Notes under the pieces: generated by a model
Databases searched by the model: none
What the model saw: the letters and a program-made list of their open reading frames with translations, nothing else
Told to the model about the DNA's origin: nothing
Program-made: the position numbers and the translations under genes
Assembly: GCA_902362775.1 (NCBI GenBank)
Contig: CABIXV010000001.1
Location: 214,840-278,839, forward strand
DNA length: 64,000 bases
DNA from: Clostridiales bacterium
Lineage (GTDB): Bacteria > Bacillota > Clostridia > Oscillospirales > Oscillospiraceae
Reading direction: 5' to 3'
In this document: piece by piece, positions 16,237 through 31,317 of the stretch
Layout: each line of letters starts with the position of its first letter
How positions within the stretch are numbered: position 1 is the first letter of the stretch

Positions 16237-17565
16237 ATGACAAACTGGGACAGCAGGGCGCTGGCGGTCGTCCAGCAGTTGAGGCGGTCCGGCCATCAGG
16301 CGGTGCTGGTGGGGGGCTGCGTCCGGGACAGCCTTCTGTCCATCCCGCCCCATGACTACGATGTGACCACCTCCGCCCTGCCTTGGGAGATACTGTCCTG
16401 CTGCGCCGGCTTTCCATGTCTGAATACCGGTCTGAAGCACGGCACGGTCACTGTCCTGTCCGGCGGCCTCCCTGTGGAGGTAACCACCTTCCGCCGGGAG
16501 GGGAGCTACTCCGACCACCGGCATCCGGACCAGGTGGAATTTACCAGCGACCTCACTGATGACCTGGCCCGCCGGGACTTCACGATCAACGCCATGGCCT
16601 GGGGTCCGGAGGGACTGATCGACCGGTTTGGCGGTCAAGAGGATCTGAACGCTCGGCTGATCCGCTGCGTAGGGGATCCGGACCGGCGAATGGAGGAGGA
16701 CGCCCTGCGGCTCCTCCGGGGACTCCGGCTGGCCGGTCAGCTTCGTTTTACCATCCATCCGGACACCGCCGCCGCCATCCACGGCCACGCTCCCCAGCTG
16801 TCCATGGTGGCTTGGGAACGTATTTCCGCTGAATTTCTCCGGCTACTCTGCTCCCCCGGAGCGGAGCAGGTGTTGTTGGACTTCCCCGACGTAGTGACCC
16901 AAATTCTTCCAGAGCTGGGCCCTGCGGTGGGCTTTGACCAGCGTAATCCCCACCACCGCTGGGACGTGTATACCCACAGCGTCAAGACGGCTGCCCTGGT
17001 CCCCCCCTCCCCCGCTCTCCGACTTGCCGCCCTTCTTCATGACGTGGGGAAGCCCGCCTCCTTTTTCCTGGATGAGCGGGGCATCGGGCATTTCTATGGC
17101 CACGACCGCCTGGGCGTACCGCTGGCCGAGCGGGCTATGGCCCGCCTTCGCCTGGACAACGCCACCCGGGAGCGGGCGGCCATCCTGATCTCCCGCCATC
17201 ACCTGCCGGTGGAGCCTACCCGGCGGTGGGCCGGCCGGTGGCTGTCCAGGCTGGGAGAGGAGTGCTTCTTCCAATTGCTGGCTCTCAAAGGGGCGGACGC
17301 ATCCGCCTGTGCCCCGCCGCTCAAGGCGGAGGAGTCCGCTCCGCTGGAGCGGGCGGAGGCGCTGGGGCGGCAGTTGTTGGAGGAAAATGCCTGTCTTTCC
17401 CTCCGGACTCTGGCGGTCAACGGGCACGACGCCCTGAAGGTCGGTCTGGCCGGTCCCCAAATCGGACAGGCTCTGCACGAGCTCCTGGACTATGTGGCCC
17501 AGGGAGAGCTGCCCAACGAGCGTTCCGCCCTTCTCTCCGCCCTGGAGAGGTATCTTTCCCCATAA
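16237..17565 (+). CDS. cca: CCA tRNA nucleotidyltransferase with HD domain
   Basis: A 442-residue class II tRNA nucleotidyltransferase that builds or repairs the 3' CCA of tRNAs. The head domain carries GGCVRD (26-31) and the metal-binding HDYD (39-42), then RRDFTINAMAW and the neck RRMEEDALRLLRG. An HD domain follows at about 230-330 with LLHDVGKP, as in bacterial CCA enzymes with added phosphohydrolase activity. AGGAGG precedes the ATG at 16237, which I prefer to the GTG three codons earlier. It appears monocistronic between two terminators. Confidence 0.93.
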   Translation: MTNWDSRALAVVQQLRRSGHQAVLVGGCVRDSLLSIPPHDYDVTTSALPWEILSCCAGFPCLNTGLKHGTVTVLSGGLPVEVTTFRREGSYSDHRHPDQVEFTSDLTDDLARRDFTINAMAWGPEGLIDRFGGQEDLNARLIRCVGDPDRRMEEDALRLLRGLRLAGQLRFTIHPDTAAAIHGHAPQLSMVAWERISAEFLRLLCSPGAEQVLLDFPDVVTQILPELGPAVGFDQRNPHHRWDVYTHSVKTAALVPPSPALRLAALLHDVGKPASFFLDERGIGHFYGHDRLGVPLAERAMARLRLDNATRERAAILISRHHLPVEPTRRWAGRWLSRLGEECFFQLLALKGADASACAPPLKAEESAPLERAEALGRQLLEENACLSLRTLAVNGHDALKVGLAGPQIGQALHELLDYVAQGELPNERSALLSALERYLSP

Positions 17566-17602
17566 AAAATCCGCCCACGCATTAGCATGGGCGGATTTTT
17601 AT
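17565..17602. terminator. Bidirectional terminator between cca and the AGCS symporter
   Basis: A 13-bp perfect stem (AAAAATCCGCCCA with TGGGCGGATTTTT) lies between convergent genes ending at 17565 and 17616. Confidence 0.9.
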
Positions 17603-17615
17603 ACACACAATCAGC

Positions 17616-18995
17616 TTACCGCTCCTTGAAATAGTCCCTGGTAATCCGGGCCACCACTCCCGACAGGGCTAGAAGGCCCACCAGGTTTGGAATCGCCATC
17701 ATGCCGTTCAGGGTATCGGCGATATCCCACATCAGTTTGCCGGAGCCGGTGGCTCCCACGATGCAGACTAAGGCGAATACAGCTTTGAAAAGAGCCTTGA
17801 CCATCTTGCTGTCATGGGTCAGATAGCCCCAGCACTGCTCGCCGTAGTAACTCCAGCCCAAAATGGTGGAAAGGGCAAAAAAGAGCAGGCTGATTTGGAT
17901 GACCACGCCCCCTATGGTACCAGGCAGGATCGTGTTGAAGGCGGCCACAGCGGCGGCGCCATTGGAGGTATAGCTGTCCAGGGCGGCCTCCCCCAGAGGC
18001 AAACCGGACAGCAGCACGGTGAGGGAGGTAATGGTGCAGATCACGATGGTATCCACAAACACCTCGAACACGCCCCACATGGCCTGCTCGGCAGGCTCGT
18101 CGGTGGAGGAGGCCGCATGGGCCATCGGGGCGGAGCCGAGGCCGGCCTCGTTGGAGAACACCCCACGGGCGAATCCCTGCTTCATGGCCGCTATGATGGC
18201 GTAGCCAAAGACGCCCCCTCCCACTGCCTCAAAGCTGAAGGCGCTGGTGACAATGGATGCCAAAGCGGCGGGAACCTGGGTAATCCGCAGCAGAATAACA
18301 GCGATTCCGGCCAGGATATAGAAGCTGGCCATAAAGGGGACCAGATAGGAGGCCACCTGGCCGATGCGCTTGACGCCGCCGATGATCACCACTCCCACAA
18401 TAACTGCCAAAAGAATACCGGTAACCAGAGGATCAATTCCGAACAGTCCGTTCATGGCGCCGGCAATTTCACTGGACTGGGAGATATTTCCGATCCCAAA
18501 AGAGGCGAAGCCCCCAAACAGGGCAAACAAAACAGCCAGGGGCTTCCACCCCCTGCCCAGCCCCTTTTCGATGTAATACATGGGGCCGCCCCGGTGGGCG
18601 CCGCCCTCATCTGTCTCCCGGTACTGGATGGATAGGGCGATCTCGGCATACTTGGTACACATTCCAAAAAAGGCGGACACCCACATCCAGAACACAGCGC
18701 CGGGCCCGCCCACAAAGATGGCGCCAGTGACACCGGCGATGTTGCCCGTGCCCACTGTCCCGGCCAGGGCTGTGGTCACCGCCTGAAAGGGGGACAGGTT
18801 GCTGCCATGGTCTTTTTCCGACTTGCGGAACAGAGAGCCCACCGTGCTTTTCATGATATAGCCGAAGCGCCGCACCTGAATCCAGCCGGTGCGGCAGGTA
18901 AGGTAGATGCCGGTTCCCACCAGCAGAGCCAGCATGACGGGGCCCCATACAAAGCCATTCAAGGCGCTGTTGACTGATGTAAGCATCTCCAGCAT
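17616..18995 (-). CDS. Sodium:alanine/glycine symporter (AGCS family)
   Basis: A 459-residue membrane protein of the alanine-or-glycine:cation symporter family. Signature stretches include TTALAGTVGTGNIAGV (about 70), GGPGAVFWMW and FSNEAGLGSAPMAHA (about 275), with 10-11 hydrophobic segments. It imports alanine or glycine with sodium. Unlike the paralogue at 37340 it has no glycine riboswitch; its leader is about 25 bases. A GAGGG ribosome site precedes the ATG. It seems to be transcribed alone. Confidence 0.93.
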   Translation of the reverse strand: MLEMLTSVNSALNGFVWGPVMLALLVGTGIYLTCRTGWIQVRRFGYIMKSTVGSLFRKSEKDHGSNLSPFQAVTTALAGTVGTGNIAGVTGAIFVGGPGAVFWMWVSAFFGMCTKYAEIALSIQYRETDEGGAHRGGPMYYIEKGLGRGWKPLAVLFALFGGFASFGIGNISQSSEIAGAMNGLFGIDPLVTGILLAVIVGVVIIGGVKRIGQVASYLVPFMASFYILAGIAVILLRITQVPAALASIVTSAFSFEAVGGGVFGYAIIAAMKQGFARGVFSNEAGLGSAPMAHAASSTDEPAEQAMWGVFEVFVDTIVICTITSLTVLLSGLPLGEAALDSYTSNGAAAVAAFNTILPGTIGGVVIQISLLFFALSTILGWSYYGEQCWGYLTHDSKMVKALFKAVFALVCIVGATGSGKLMWDIADTLNGMMAIPNLVGLLALSGVVARITRDYFKER

Positions 18996-19026
18996 TGTCG
19001 ATCATCCCTCTCCCTCTTTTAGAAAC

Positions 19027-19055
19027 ATTATAAAGACAGTCCCGCAAAATTGCAA
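19027..19055 (-). promoter_or_regulatory. Promoter of the AGCS symporter at 17616
   Basis: On the minus strand, TTGCAA (19055-19050), 17 bases, TATAAT (19032-19027), located 32 bases before the ATG. The A/T-rich stretch 19056-19170 upstream shows nothing else I can name. Confidence 0.7.
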
Positions 19056-19167
19056 GAGAAGATATTTGAGCCATCATTTTTTCTTTCTTTTAGGCCCGAT
19101 AGCAACTGTTTTTCGCTTTAAAAAGGTGAGGCTTTTGAAAAAACGAATTTTTCTCTTTTAAAAGTTG

Positions 19168-19213
19168 AAAAAAGAGCGGACCGAGGGAGCGTTATACACT
19201 CCCTCGGTCCGCT
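19168..19213 (-). terminator. Terminator of the rpoBC operon
   Basis: A 14-bp stem (19175-19188 with 19200-19213, containing GCGGACCGAGGGA) followed, on the minus strand, by TCTTTTTTC. It lies 26 bases after the rpoC stop. Confidence 0.9.
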
Positions 19214-19238
19214 TTACTGTGCAGGTTTCCTGGTCATT

Positions 19239-22916
<3,678 letters not shown>

Positions 22917-22937
22917 GTTTCAAATCTCCTCCCGTAC

Positions 22938-26798
<3,861 letters not shown>

Positions 26799-26997
26799 GC
26801 TAAAAAATCAACTCGCTTTCTTCTGATTCCACGGTTGGTCCTTCCGTTTTTTCCTCTGGATGCAGGGAAAAACAGCCGTTTTCGCCGTCGATTTATACAA
26901 ATCCGGCACTCCGCCGCTTTTCCGCACACCCGGGCGCGTTGCTATTTTGCTTGAAGTCACTCTTGTCTTTCTGTCCGCCCTGTGATAAACTAAAGAT

Positions 26998-27019
26998 AGA
27001 GCATGGGAGATCATGCTCT
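26998..27019 (-). promoter_or_regulatory. Stem-loop in the rpoB leader
   Basis: An 8-bp perfect stem (AGAGCATG with CATGCTCT) and 6-base loop lies about 20 bases into the predicted rpoB transcript. On the minus strand it is followed by ATCTTTAGTTTA, too weak for a standard terminator. It could be a pause, RNase or protein-binding element. The remaining leader (26799-26997) contains a frame of 75 codons that I do not believe is a gene. Confidence 0.45.
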
Positions 27020-27046
27020 TTCTTTCAGGGGACATAAAAGCATTTT

Positions 27047-27075
27047 ATTGTACCATGGGGAAGGCGCTGTGTCAA
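27047..27075 (-). promoter_or_regulatory. Strong promoter of rpoBC
   Basis: On the minus strand a perfect TTGACA (27075-27070), 17 bases, TACAAT (27052-27047). It gives a leader of about 240 bases before rpoB, consistent with an operon that is independent of ribosomal-protein genes. Confidence 0.8.
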
Positions 27076-27179
27076 GCGCCTTCCTTTTATTTTCCCAAAA
27101 TTTCCTTGGTATAAAACCTTATCTGGAGACCTATCCGGACTTTGGACACAGCAGTTTTCAATCTACCACCCCCATGTGG

Positions 27180-27217
27180 AAGGAAGAAAGCCGGACGGGT
27201 GTTATCCCGTCCGGCCT
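27180..27217 (-). terminator. Terminator of the feo operon
   Basis: An 11-bp stem (AGCCGGACGGG with CCCGTCCGGCT, one bulge) lies 22 bases after the small FeoB-associated gene and is followed on the minus strand by TTTCTTCC. Confidence 0.7.
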
Positions 27218-27238
27218 TTCATAAAGGGGGGAGAAAAT

Positions 27239-27388
27239 CTATTTATGATGGCAGCCGCCGCATTGGCCGCAGTCGCCGCCGCATTGGCCGCCCTTCTTAT
27301 GGCCCTTCCAGATGGAGCGGACTGCCAGGGCTGCCACGGCCACAAGGGCCGCGATCACGATGAGGTTTCCTATCATGGGCGGTATCAT
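27239..27388 (-). CDS. FeoB-associated Cys-rich membrane protein
   Basis: A 49-residue protein too short for most gene callers. After MIPPM it has one transmembrane helix (NLIVIAALVAVAALAVRSIW, residues 8-27), a basic GHKKG, and a cysteine/glycine tail QCGGDCGQCGGCHHK with four Cys and two His. This is the standard small companion encoded after feoB in many Firmicutes and may bind iron or assist FeoB at the membrane. AAAGGAGG lies eight bases before the ATG, 56 bases after the feoB stop. Confidence 0.9.
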   Translation of the reverse strand: MIPPMIGNLIVIAALVAVAALAVRSIWKGHKKGGQCGGDCGQCGGCHHK

Positions 27389-27444
27389 CGTCACGCCCTC
27401 CTTTCATAGCTTAAATAGCTTAAGATAGGAAAATGAATGCTCTC

Positions 27445-29679
27445 TTACTTCTTCGCAGTTTTCTTCGCCTCAGCGGCGGCCACGGAAGTCAGGTGGTGAA
27501 TCTCGCCCTCAGGCTGATAGCCTTTGCGAAACAGCAGGAAGAGGAGGAGAACCAGAGCAGCCGCCGCTACTACGGTCCACACGCTGAAGGAGGCCACACC
27601 GGCGATGAGCCCGCCGATCTGATAGACGATCATGGAGATGACGTAGGCAAAGCCGCACATATACCCGATGGCGCCCAGGGTCCACTTGGGGTTGTTCATC
27701 TCCCGCTTGATGGCGCCCATAGCGGCAAAGCAGGGAGCGCACAGCAGGTTGAAAATCATAAAGGAGTAGGCGGTGATGCCATTGAAGTCGCCAGCCACCA
27801 TGGTCCAGATGGGGGAGGAGTCCTCCATCAGGTCGATCTCGCCGGCATAGTGGTACAGCACGCCGAAGGTGTTGACTACCTCCTCCTTGGCGATGAGTCC
27901 GGTAACTGTGGCAACCGTAGCCTTCCAGGCCCAGTCGCCGGCCCAGCCCAGGGGGTAGAAGATCCAGGCGACCGCGTTGCCGATGACGGCCAGCAGGGAG
28001 TCGTTGTTGTCCTCCACAGCCTGGAACACTCCCTCCACAAAGCCGTAGCCCTGGAGGAACCAGAGAACGATGGAGGAAAGCAGGATAACGGTGCCAGCCC
28101 GCTTGATGAAGGACCATCCCCGCTCCCAGGTGGCCCGCAGTACATTGCCGGCAGAGGGGGCATGGTAGGTGGGCAGCTCCATGACAAAGGGGGCGGGCTC
28201 ACCAGCAAATGCCTTGAATTTCTTGAGCATGACGCCAGAGATGATGACAGCGGCGATACCAATAAAGTAGGCAGAGGTGGCTACCCAGGAGGAGTTTCCG
28301 AAGATAGCGCCGGCGAACAGGCCGATGATGGGCATCTTCGCGCCGCAGGGGATGAAGCCGGTGGTCATAACGGTCATCTTCCGGTCCCGGTCCTGCTCGA
28401 TGGTTCGGGAAGCCATGATACCGGGGACGCCGCAGCCGGTAGCCACCAGCATGGGGATGAAGCTCTTGCCGGACAGACCAAAGCGGCGGAAAATCCGGTC
28501 CATGATGAAGGCGATACGGGCCATATAGCCCACATCCTCCAGAATGGCCAGCAGGAGGAACAGCACCAGCATCTGGGGCACAAAGCCGAGCACAGCACCC
28601 ACACCGGCCACAATACCATCCTGGATCAGACCGTAGACCCAGGTGCCTTCCACTACGCCCAGGGCGCCCAGGATCGCGTCGAACCAGCCGGGCACGATCT
28701 CACCGAAAAGGGTGTCGTTGGCCCAGTCTGTACCGAAGGTGCCAATCCCGATGCCGCCGTCCACAATAGAGGTCCCCATGGCGATGGTGTAAATCAGATA
28801 CATGATCACCGCGAATATGGGCAGGGCCAGGATTCGGTTGGTCACGATCTGATCGATTCTGTCGGAGATGGAGAGGCTGCCCTTGGCCGCCTTTTTCTTT
28901 ACCGCCCTGGACACGACGCCGTTTATGTAGGCATATCGCTGATTAGTAATGATGGACTCAGCGTCGTCATCCAGTTCCTTCTCACAGTCAGCGATGTGGG
29001 CCTCCAAATGGGCGGCCAACTCGCTGTCCAGTGCCAACTCCTCCAACACCTTCTCGTCCCGCTCAAAGACCTTGATGGCATACCAGCGCAAATACTGGTC
29101 GGCCACCCTCCCCTCAATGGACTCCTCAATGTGGGCGATGGCGTGCTCCACGCTGCCGGTAAACACATGGGGCAGCTCTCCTACCCGGTGGGCTTTAGCC
29201 ATCGAGACGGCCTGTTCGGCCGCCGCCATGCCGCCCTCCCCTTTCAGGGCAGACATCTCCACCACTAGGCAGCCCAGAGAGTCACCCAGCTTTTTCAGGT
29301 CGATCTGGTCCCCATTCTTACGGACCAGGTCGATCATGTTGACCGCCACCACTACGGGCAGGCCCAGTTCGATGAGCTGAGTCGTCAGGTACAGGTTGCG
29401 CTCGATATTCGTGCCGTCCACGATGTTCAGAATAGCGTCGGGCTGCTCCTTAACCAGATAATTTCTGGCCACTACCTCCTCCAGTGTATAGGGGGACAGG
29501 GAATAGATACCGGGCAGGTCCTGGATGATCACGTCCTTATAGCCCTTCAGCTTGCCTTCCTTCTTTTCTACCGTTACGCCGGGCCAGTTGCCCACATACT
29601 GGTTTGCGCCGGTCAAACTGTTGAACAAGGTGGTCTTGCCACAGTTGGGATTGCCGGCCAATGCGATCTTGATGTTCAT
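27445..29679 (-). CDS. feoB: Ferrous iron transport protein B
   Basis: A 744-residue ferrous-iron transporter. The N-terminal GTPase has G1 GNPNCGKTT (9-17), G2/G3 (VEKKEG; DLPGIYSLSP), G4 NMIDL and a GDI helical domain to about 270. The membrane part carries two Gate domains and the FeoB C-terminal block, with the characteristic cysteines in GCGVPGI and PCGAKMPI, ending in a Lys-rich tail. It imports Fe2+ under anaerobic conditions. Its own operator (29704-29719) and a terminator between it and feoA suggest separate tuning. GAGAGGAG precedes the ATG. Confidence 0.97.
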   Translation of the reverse strand: MNIKIALAGNPNCGKTTLFNSLTGANQYVGNWPGVTVEKKEGKLKGYKDVIIQDLPGIYSLSPYTLEEVVARNYLVKEQPDAILNIVDGTNIERNLYLTTQLIELGLPVVVAVNMIDLVRKNGDQIDLKKLGDSLGCLVVEMSALKGEGGMAAAEQAVSMAKAHRVGELPHVFTGSVEHAIAHIEESIEGRVADQYLRWYAIKVFERDEKVLEELALDSELAAHLEAHIADCEKELDDDAESIITNQRYAYINGVVSRAVKKKAAKGSLSISDRIDQIVTNRILALPIFAVIMYLIYTIAMGTSIVDGGIGIGTFGTDWANDTLFGEIVPGWFDAILGALGVVEGTWVYGLIQDGIVAGVGAVLGFVPQMLVLFLLLAILEDVGYMARIAFIMDRIFRRFGLSGKSFIPMLVATGCGVPGIMASRTIEQDRDRKMTVMTTGFIPCGAKMPIIGLFAGAIFGNSSWVATSAYFIGIAAVIISGVMLKKFKAFAGEPAPFVMELPTYHAPSAGNVLRATWERGWSFIKRAGTVILLSSIVLWFLQGYGFVEGVFQAVEDNNDSLLAVIGNAVAWIFYPLGWAGDWAWKATVATVTGLIAKEEVVNTFGVLYHYAGEIDLMEDSSPIWTMVAGDFNGITAYSFMIFNLLCAPCFAAMGAIKREMNNPKWTLGAIGYMCGFAYVISMIVYQIGGLIAGVASFSVWTVVAAAALVLLLFLLFRKGYQPEGEIHHLTSVAAAEAKKTAKK

Positions 29680-29703
29680 TTCTCGCCTCTGCTCCTCTCG
29701 ATT

Positions 29704-29719
29704 GTTAGTTATAGCTAAC
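29704..29719. promoter_or_regulatory. DtxR-type operator in front of feoB
   Basis: An inverted repeat GTTAG-TTATAG-CTAAC, the same TTAG-N6-CTAA layout as the sites upstream of feoA. On the minus strand a candidate -10 (TATAAC) lies inside it, so repressor binding would cover a feoB-proximal promoter. The -35 is poor. Confidence 0.7.
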
Positions 29720-29729
29720 TTTTTGTCTG

Positions 29730-29774
29730 AAAAAAGCGGCTCTCGCCAGACGGCATTTTACCGTCTGGAGCCGA
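29730..29774 (-). terminator. Intercistronic terminator between feoA and feoB
   Basis: A strong hairpin (CCAGACGG core paired with CCGTCTGG, plus an outer CGGCTC/GAGCCG helix) runs into TTTTTT on the minus strand, in the gap between feoA (ends 29781) and feoB (starts 29679). Confidence 0.8.
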
Positions 29775-29780
29775 GCCTTT

Positions 29781-30002
29781 TCAGACGACCTCGATCATCT
29801 CCGCGTCACTTTTCCGGATCGACAGCTCGTAACCCCGGACATTTAATTCCATGGGGTCTCCAAGTGGAGCCACTTTGCGGACGAATATCTCGACGCCCTT
29901 GGTGATTCCCATGTCCATGATCCGGCGCTTTACCGGCCCTTCTCCATGGAGCTTGGCCACAACCGCGGTTTGGCCCACGGCCACATCCTTCAATGTCTTC
30001 AT
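29781..30002 (-). CDS. feoA: FeoA-domain protein (proximal to feoB)
   Basis: A 73-residue SH3-like FeoA protein (MKTLKDVAVGQTAVVAKL...GPVKRRIMDMGITKGVEIFVRKVAPLGDPMELNVRGYELSIRK landmarks). FeoA binds or regulates the cytoplasmic side of FeoB. The GDPMELNVRGYELSLR-like end is the family signature. GGGGGAATAAGC precedes the ATG. It is the second of two feoA copies; the spacing to the first is 12 bases. Confidence 0.93.
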   Translation of the reverse strand: MKTLKDVAVGQTAVVAKLHGEGPVKRRIMDMGITKGVEIFVRKVAPLGDPMELNVRGYELSIRKSDAEMIEVV

Positions 30003-30014
30003 GCTTATTCCCCC

Positions 30015-30227
30015 TCAAATCATAATGCGGTTCGCCATACTCTTGTCTAGGGCGATCCGGCTGTCTTTGACCTGTACGATCAGGTTTCCCGCGATCTCAC
30101 TTACCACAGTGATATCACTGTCCACTACAAAGCCCAATTCAGCCAGGTGCTGACGGATCTCGTCCTTGCCTGTGATCTTTTTGATCGTAACCCGTTCCCC
30201 AGACTTCGCCATCGTCAGCGGCATCAT
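30015..30227 (-). CDS. feoA: FeoA-domain protein (first copy)
   Basis: A 70-residue second FeoA-like protein (TIKKITGKDEIRQHLAELGFVVDSDITVV...GNLIVQVKDSRIALDKSMANRI landmarks). The GNLIVQVKDSRIALD ending differs from the other copy and is typical of the partner FeoA found in clostridial feoA-feoA-feoB operons. AAGGAGGAG precedes the start. An ATG at the second codon is equally possible. It is the first gene of the iron-uptake operon. Confidence 0.92.
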   Translation of the reverse strand: MMPLTMAKSGERVTIKKITGKDEIRQHLAELGFVVDSDITVVSEIAGNLIVQVKDSRIALDKSMANRIMI

Positions 30228-30247
30228 AGCTCTCCTCCTTCAGATGA

Positions 30248-30261
30248 TTAGCGAAAGCTAA
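30248..30261. promoter_or_regulatory. DtxR-type operator upstream of feoA (proximal)
   Basis: TTAG-CGAAAG-CTAA, a perfect inverted repeat with the 6-base spacer seen at the other feo sites. It lies 20 bases before the first feoA. Confidence 0.7.
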
Positions 30262-30280
30262 CTCGCACTCAGAAAAACTA

Positions 30281-30298
30281 GGTTAGCATTTACTAACC
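30281..30298. promoter_or_regulatory. DtxR-type operator upstream of feoA (main)
   Basis: GGTTAG-CATTTA-CTAACC, the longest palindrome of the set and close to the classical DtxR/IdeR box. It lies about at +10 to +27 of the predicted feo transcript. Confidence 0.8.
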
Positions 30299-30313
30299 CC
30301 TTTTCGTCTGTGG

Positions 30314-30342
30314 AGTTTATCACAACTAACTTTCCTTGTCAA
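30314..30342 (-). promoter_or_regulatory. Promoter of the feo operon
   Basis: On the minus strand TTGACA (30342-30337), 17 bases, TAAACT (30319-30314). The spacer and -10 contain GTTAG-TTGTGA-TAAAC, a one-mismatch version of the same operator, so a regulator could also cover the promoter itself. Confidence 0.75.
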
Positions 30343-30423
30343 CCCCTATTTGAAAGTCCTTGCCTTTTTCTGGCGTTTATGTTACCCTTGGTACAAAGAG
30401 TTGCCAGGAAGGAAGGACTTTAG

Positions 30424-30795
30424 ATGAATATCCACGAATCGGCTGAGGATTATCTGGAGGCCATTTTGATCCTGCGGGAACAGCTGGGAATGGTCCGCTC
30501 CATAGACATTGTCCACCACCTGGATTACACAAAGCCCAGCGTCAGCGTGGCTATGAAACGGTTGCGGGAAAACGGATACATTGAAATGGATGGGGACGGG
30601 CATATCACTCTGCTTCCCCCGGGAGAGGCGATTGCCCAGCGGATTTATGACCGCCACAAGCTGTTGACTCAGCTTCTGGTTCGGCTGGGGGTTGACCCAA
30701 AGACCGCGGCGGCGGACGCTTGTAAGATCGAACATGACCTCAGCGATGAATCCTTTGAAAAGATTAAAGCCCATGTCCGGCAACATACAAAATAG
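30424..30795 (+). CDS. DtxR/MntR-family metal-dependent regulator
   Basis: A 123-residue regulator with an N-terminal winged helix (SAEDYLEAILIL; recognition helix DYTKPSVSVAMKRLRENGYI) and the start of the dimerisation/metal-binding domain (RIYDRHKLLTQLLVRLGV...ACKIEHDLSDESFEKI). Metal ligands expected in the H-E-x-x-H-like segment are visible as CKIEHDLSDE. It lacks the SH3-like third domain, as in MntR-size members. It is divergent from the feo operon, so it probably senses Fe2+ (or Mn2+) and acts on the TTAG-N6-CTAA sites. AGGAAGGA precedes the ATG. Confidence 0.9.
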   Translation: MNIHESAEDYLEAILILREQLGMVRSIDIVHHLDYTKPSVSVAMKRLRENGYIEMDGDGHITLLPPGEAIAQRIYDRHKLLTQLLVRLGVDPKTAAADACKIEHDLSDESFEKIKAHVRQHTK

Positions 30796-30841
30796 GCCTT
30801 GGAAACGGCCTTCTTTCCCATATCAGGTCCGCTCTCAGCGT

Positions 30842-30871
30842 AAAAGCCGCCCATAGAGCGGCTTTTTTCTT
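30842..30871 (+). terminator. Terminator of the DtxR-type regulator
   Basis: A 9-bp stem (AAAAGCCGC with GCGGCTTTT) is followed by further T residues, 47 bases after the stop. A smaller hairpin (GGCCTT...AAGGCC-like) sits just before it. Confidence 0.8.
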
Positions 30872-30911
30872 TTCTCTCCGTATTTTTCCATCCAATTCTT
30901 TGGGAAAGGAT

Positions 30912-30940
30912 TTGACAGACGGCGGCAAATATGTTACAAT
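30912..30940 (+). promoter_or_regulatory. Promoter of the small conserved protein at 30975
   Basis: Perfect TTGACA (30912-30917), 17-base spacer, TACAAT (30935-30940). It lies so close to the coding region that an upstream extension of the frame to 30900 cannot be real. Confidence 0.8.
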
Positions 30941-30974
30941 TCGGTTACAAGTTTTGAGCAAGGAGGGATTCATA

Positions 30975-31265
30975 GTGGCTTCTGAGAATATTCCTCTTTC
31001 CTATAAAGGGCATCCCCTGCGTCGGAAAGACAACCTGATTTACTACGGCACTATGGCCGAGAAATATATTATCATGCTCCAGATCCTGTCTACCAAGACC
31101 GTCAACGGCCTGGAGATGGCAGATAAGGTGGCCGTCCAGCTCCAGCTGACTGACCCCGATCTGCGGGGACGGGACCGTGTGGTCAAGAAAAGTGAAAAAG
31201 ACAGCCTCTATGCGGCCATGGATATCGCCGCCGTGTGGCTGGACCGCTCTTTGAACGGCAAGTGA
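30975..31265 (+). CDS. Conserved hypothetical protein
   Basis: A 96-residue soluble protein of mixed charge that I do not recognise (key text: PLSYKGHPLRRKDNLIYYG, KYIIMLQILSTK, VVKKSEKDSLYAAMDIA). No signal peptide, membrane helix, Cys cluster or nucleotide motif is visible. The GTG start at 30975 is fixed by AAGGAGGG eight bases upstream and by the promoter at 30912. It is followed 52 bases later by the NlpC/P60 hydrolase in the same direction, with no terminator between, so they may share a transcript. Confidence 0.75.
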   Translation: MASENIPLSYKGHPLRRKDNLIYYGTMAEKYIIMLQILSTKTVNGLEMADKVAVQLQLTDPDLRGRDRVVKKSEKDSLYAAMDIAAVWLDRSLNGK

Positions 31266-31317
31266 CCCCTGTTGGCTGACCATCAGAAATAGAAAAGGAT
31301 TTGGGAGGATCTCAGCT

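Noticed and set aside
26808-27035. A 75-codon frame in the rpoB leader
   Set aside because: No RBS, and it runs through the leader stem-loop; codon content is not protein-like.
30353-30421. Inverted repeat AAAGTCCTT ... AAGGACTTT around the start of the DtxR-type gene
   Set aside because: If transcription starts near 30395 the left arm is not in the mRNA, so an RBS-hiding hairpin is unlikely; the spacing is also long for an operator.
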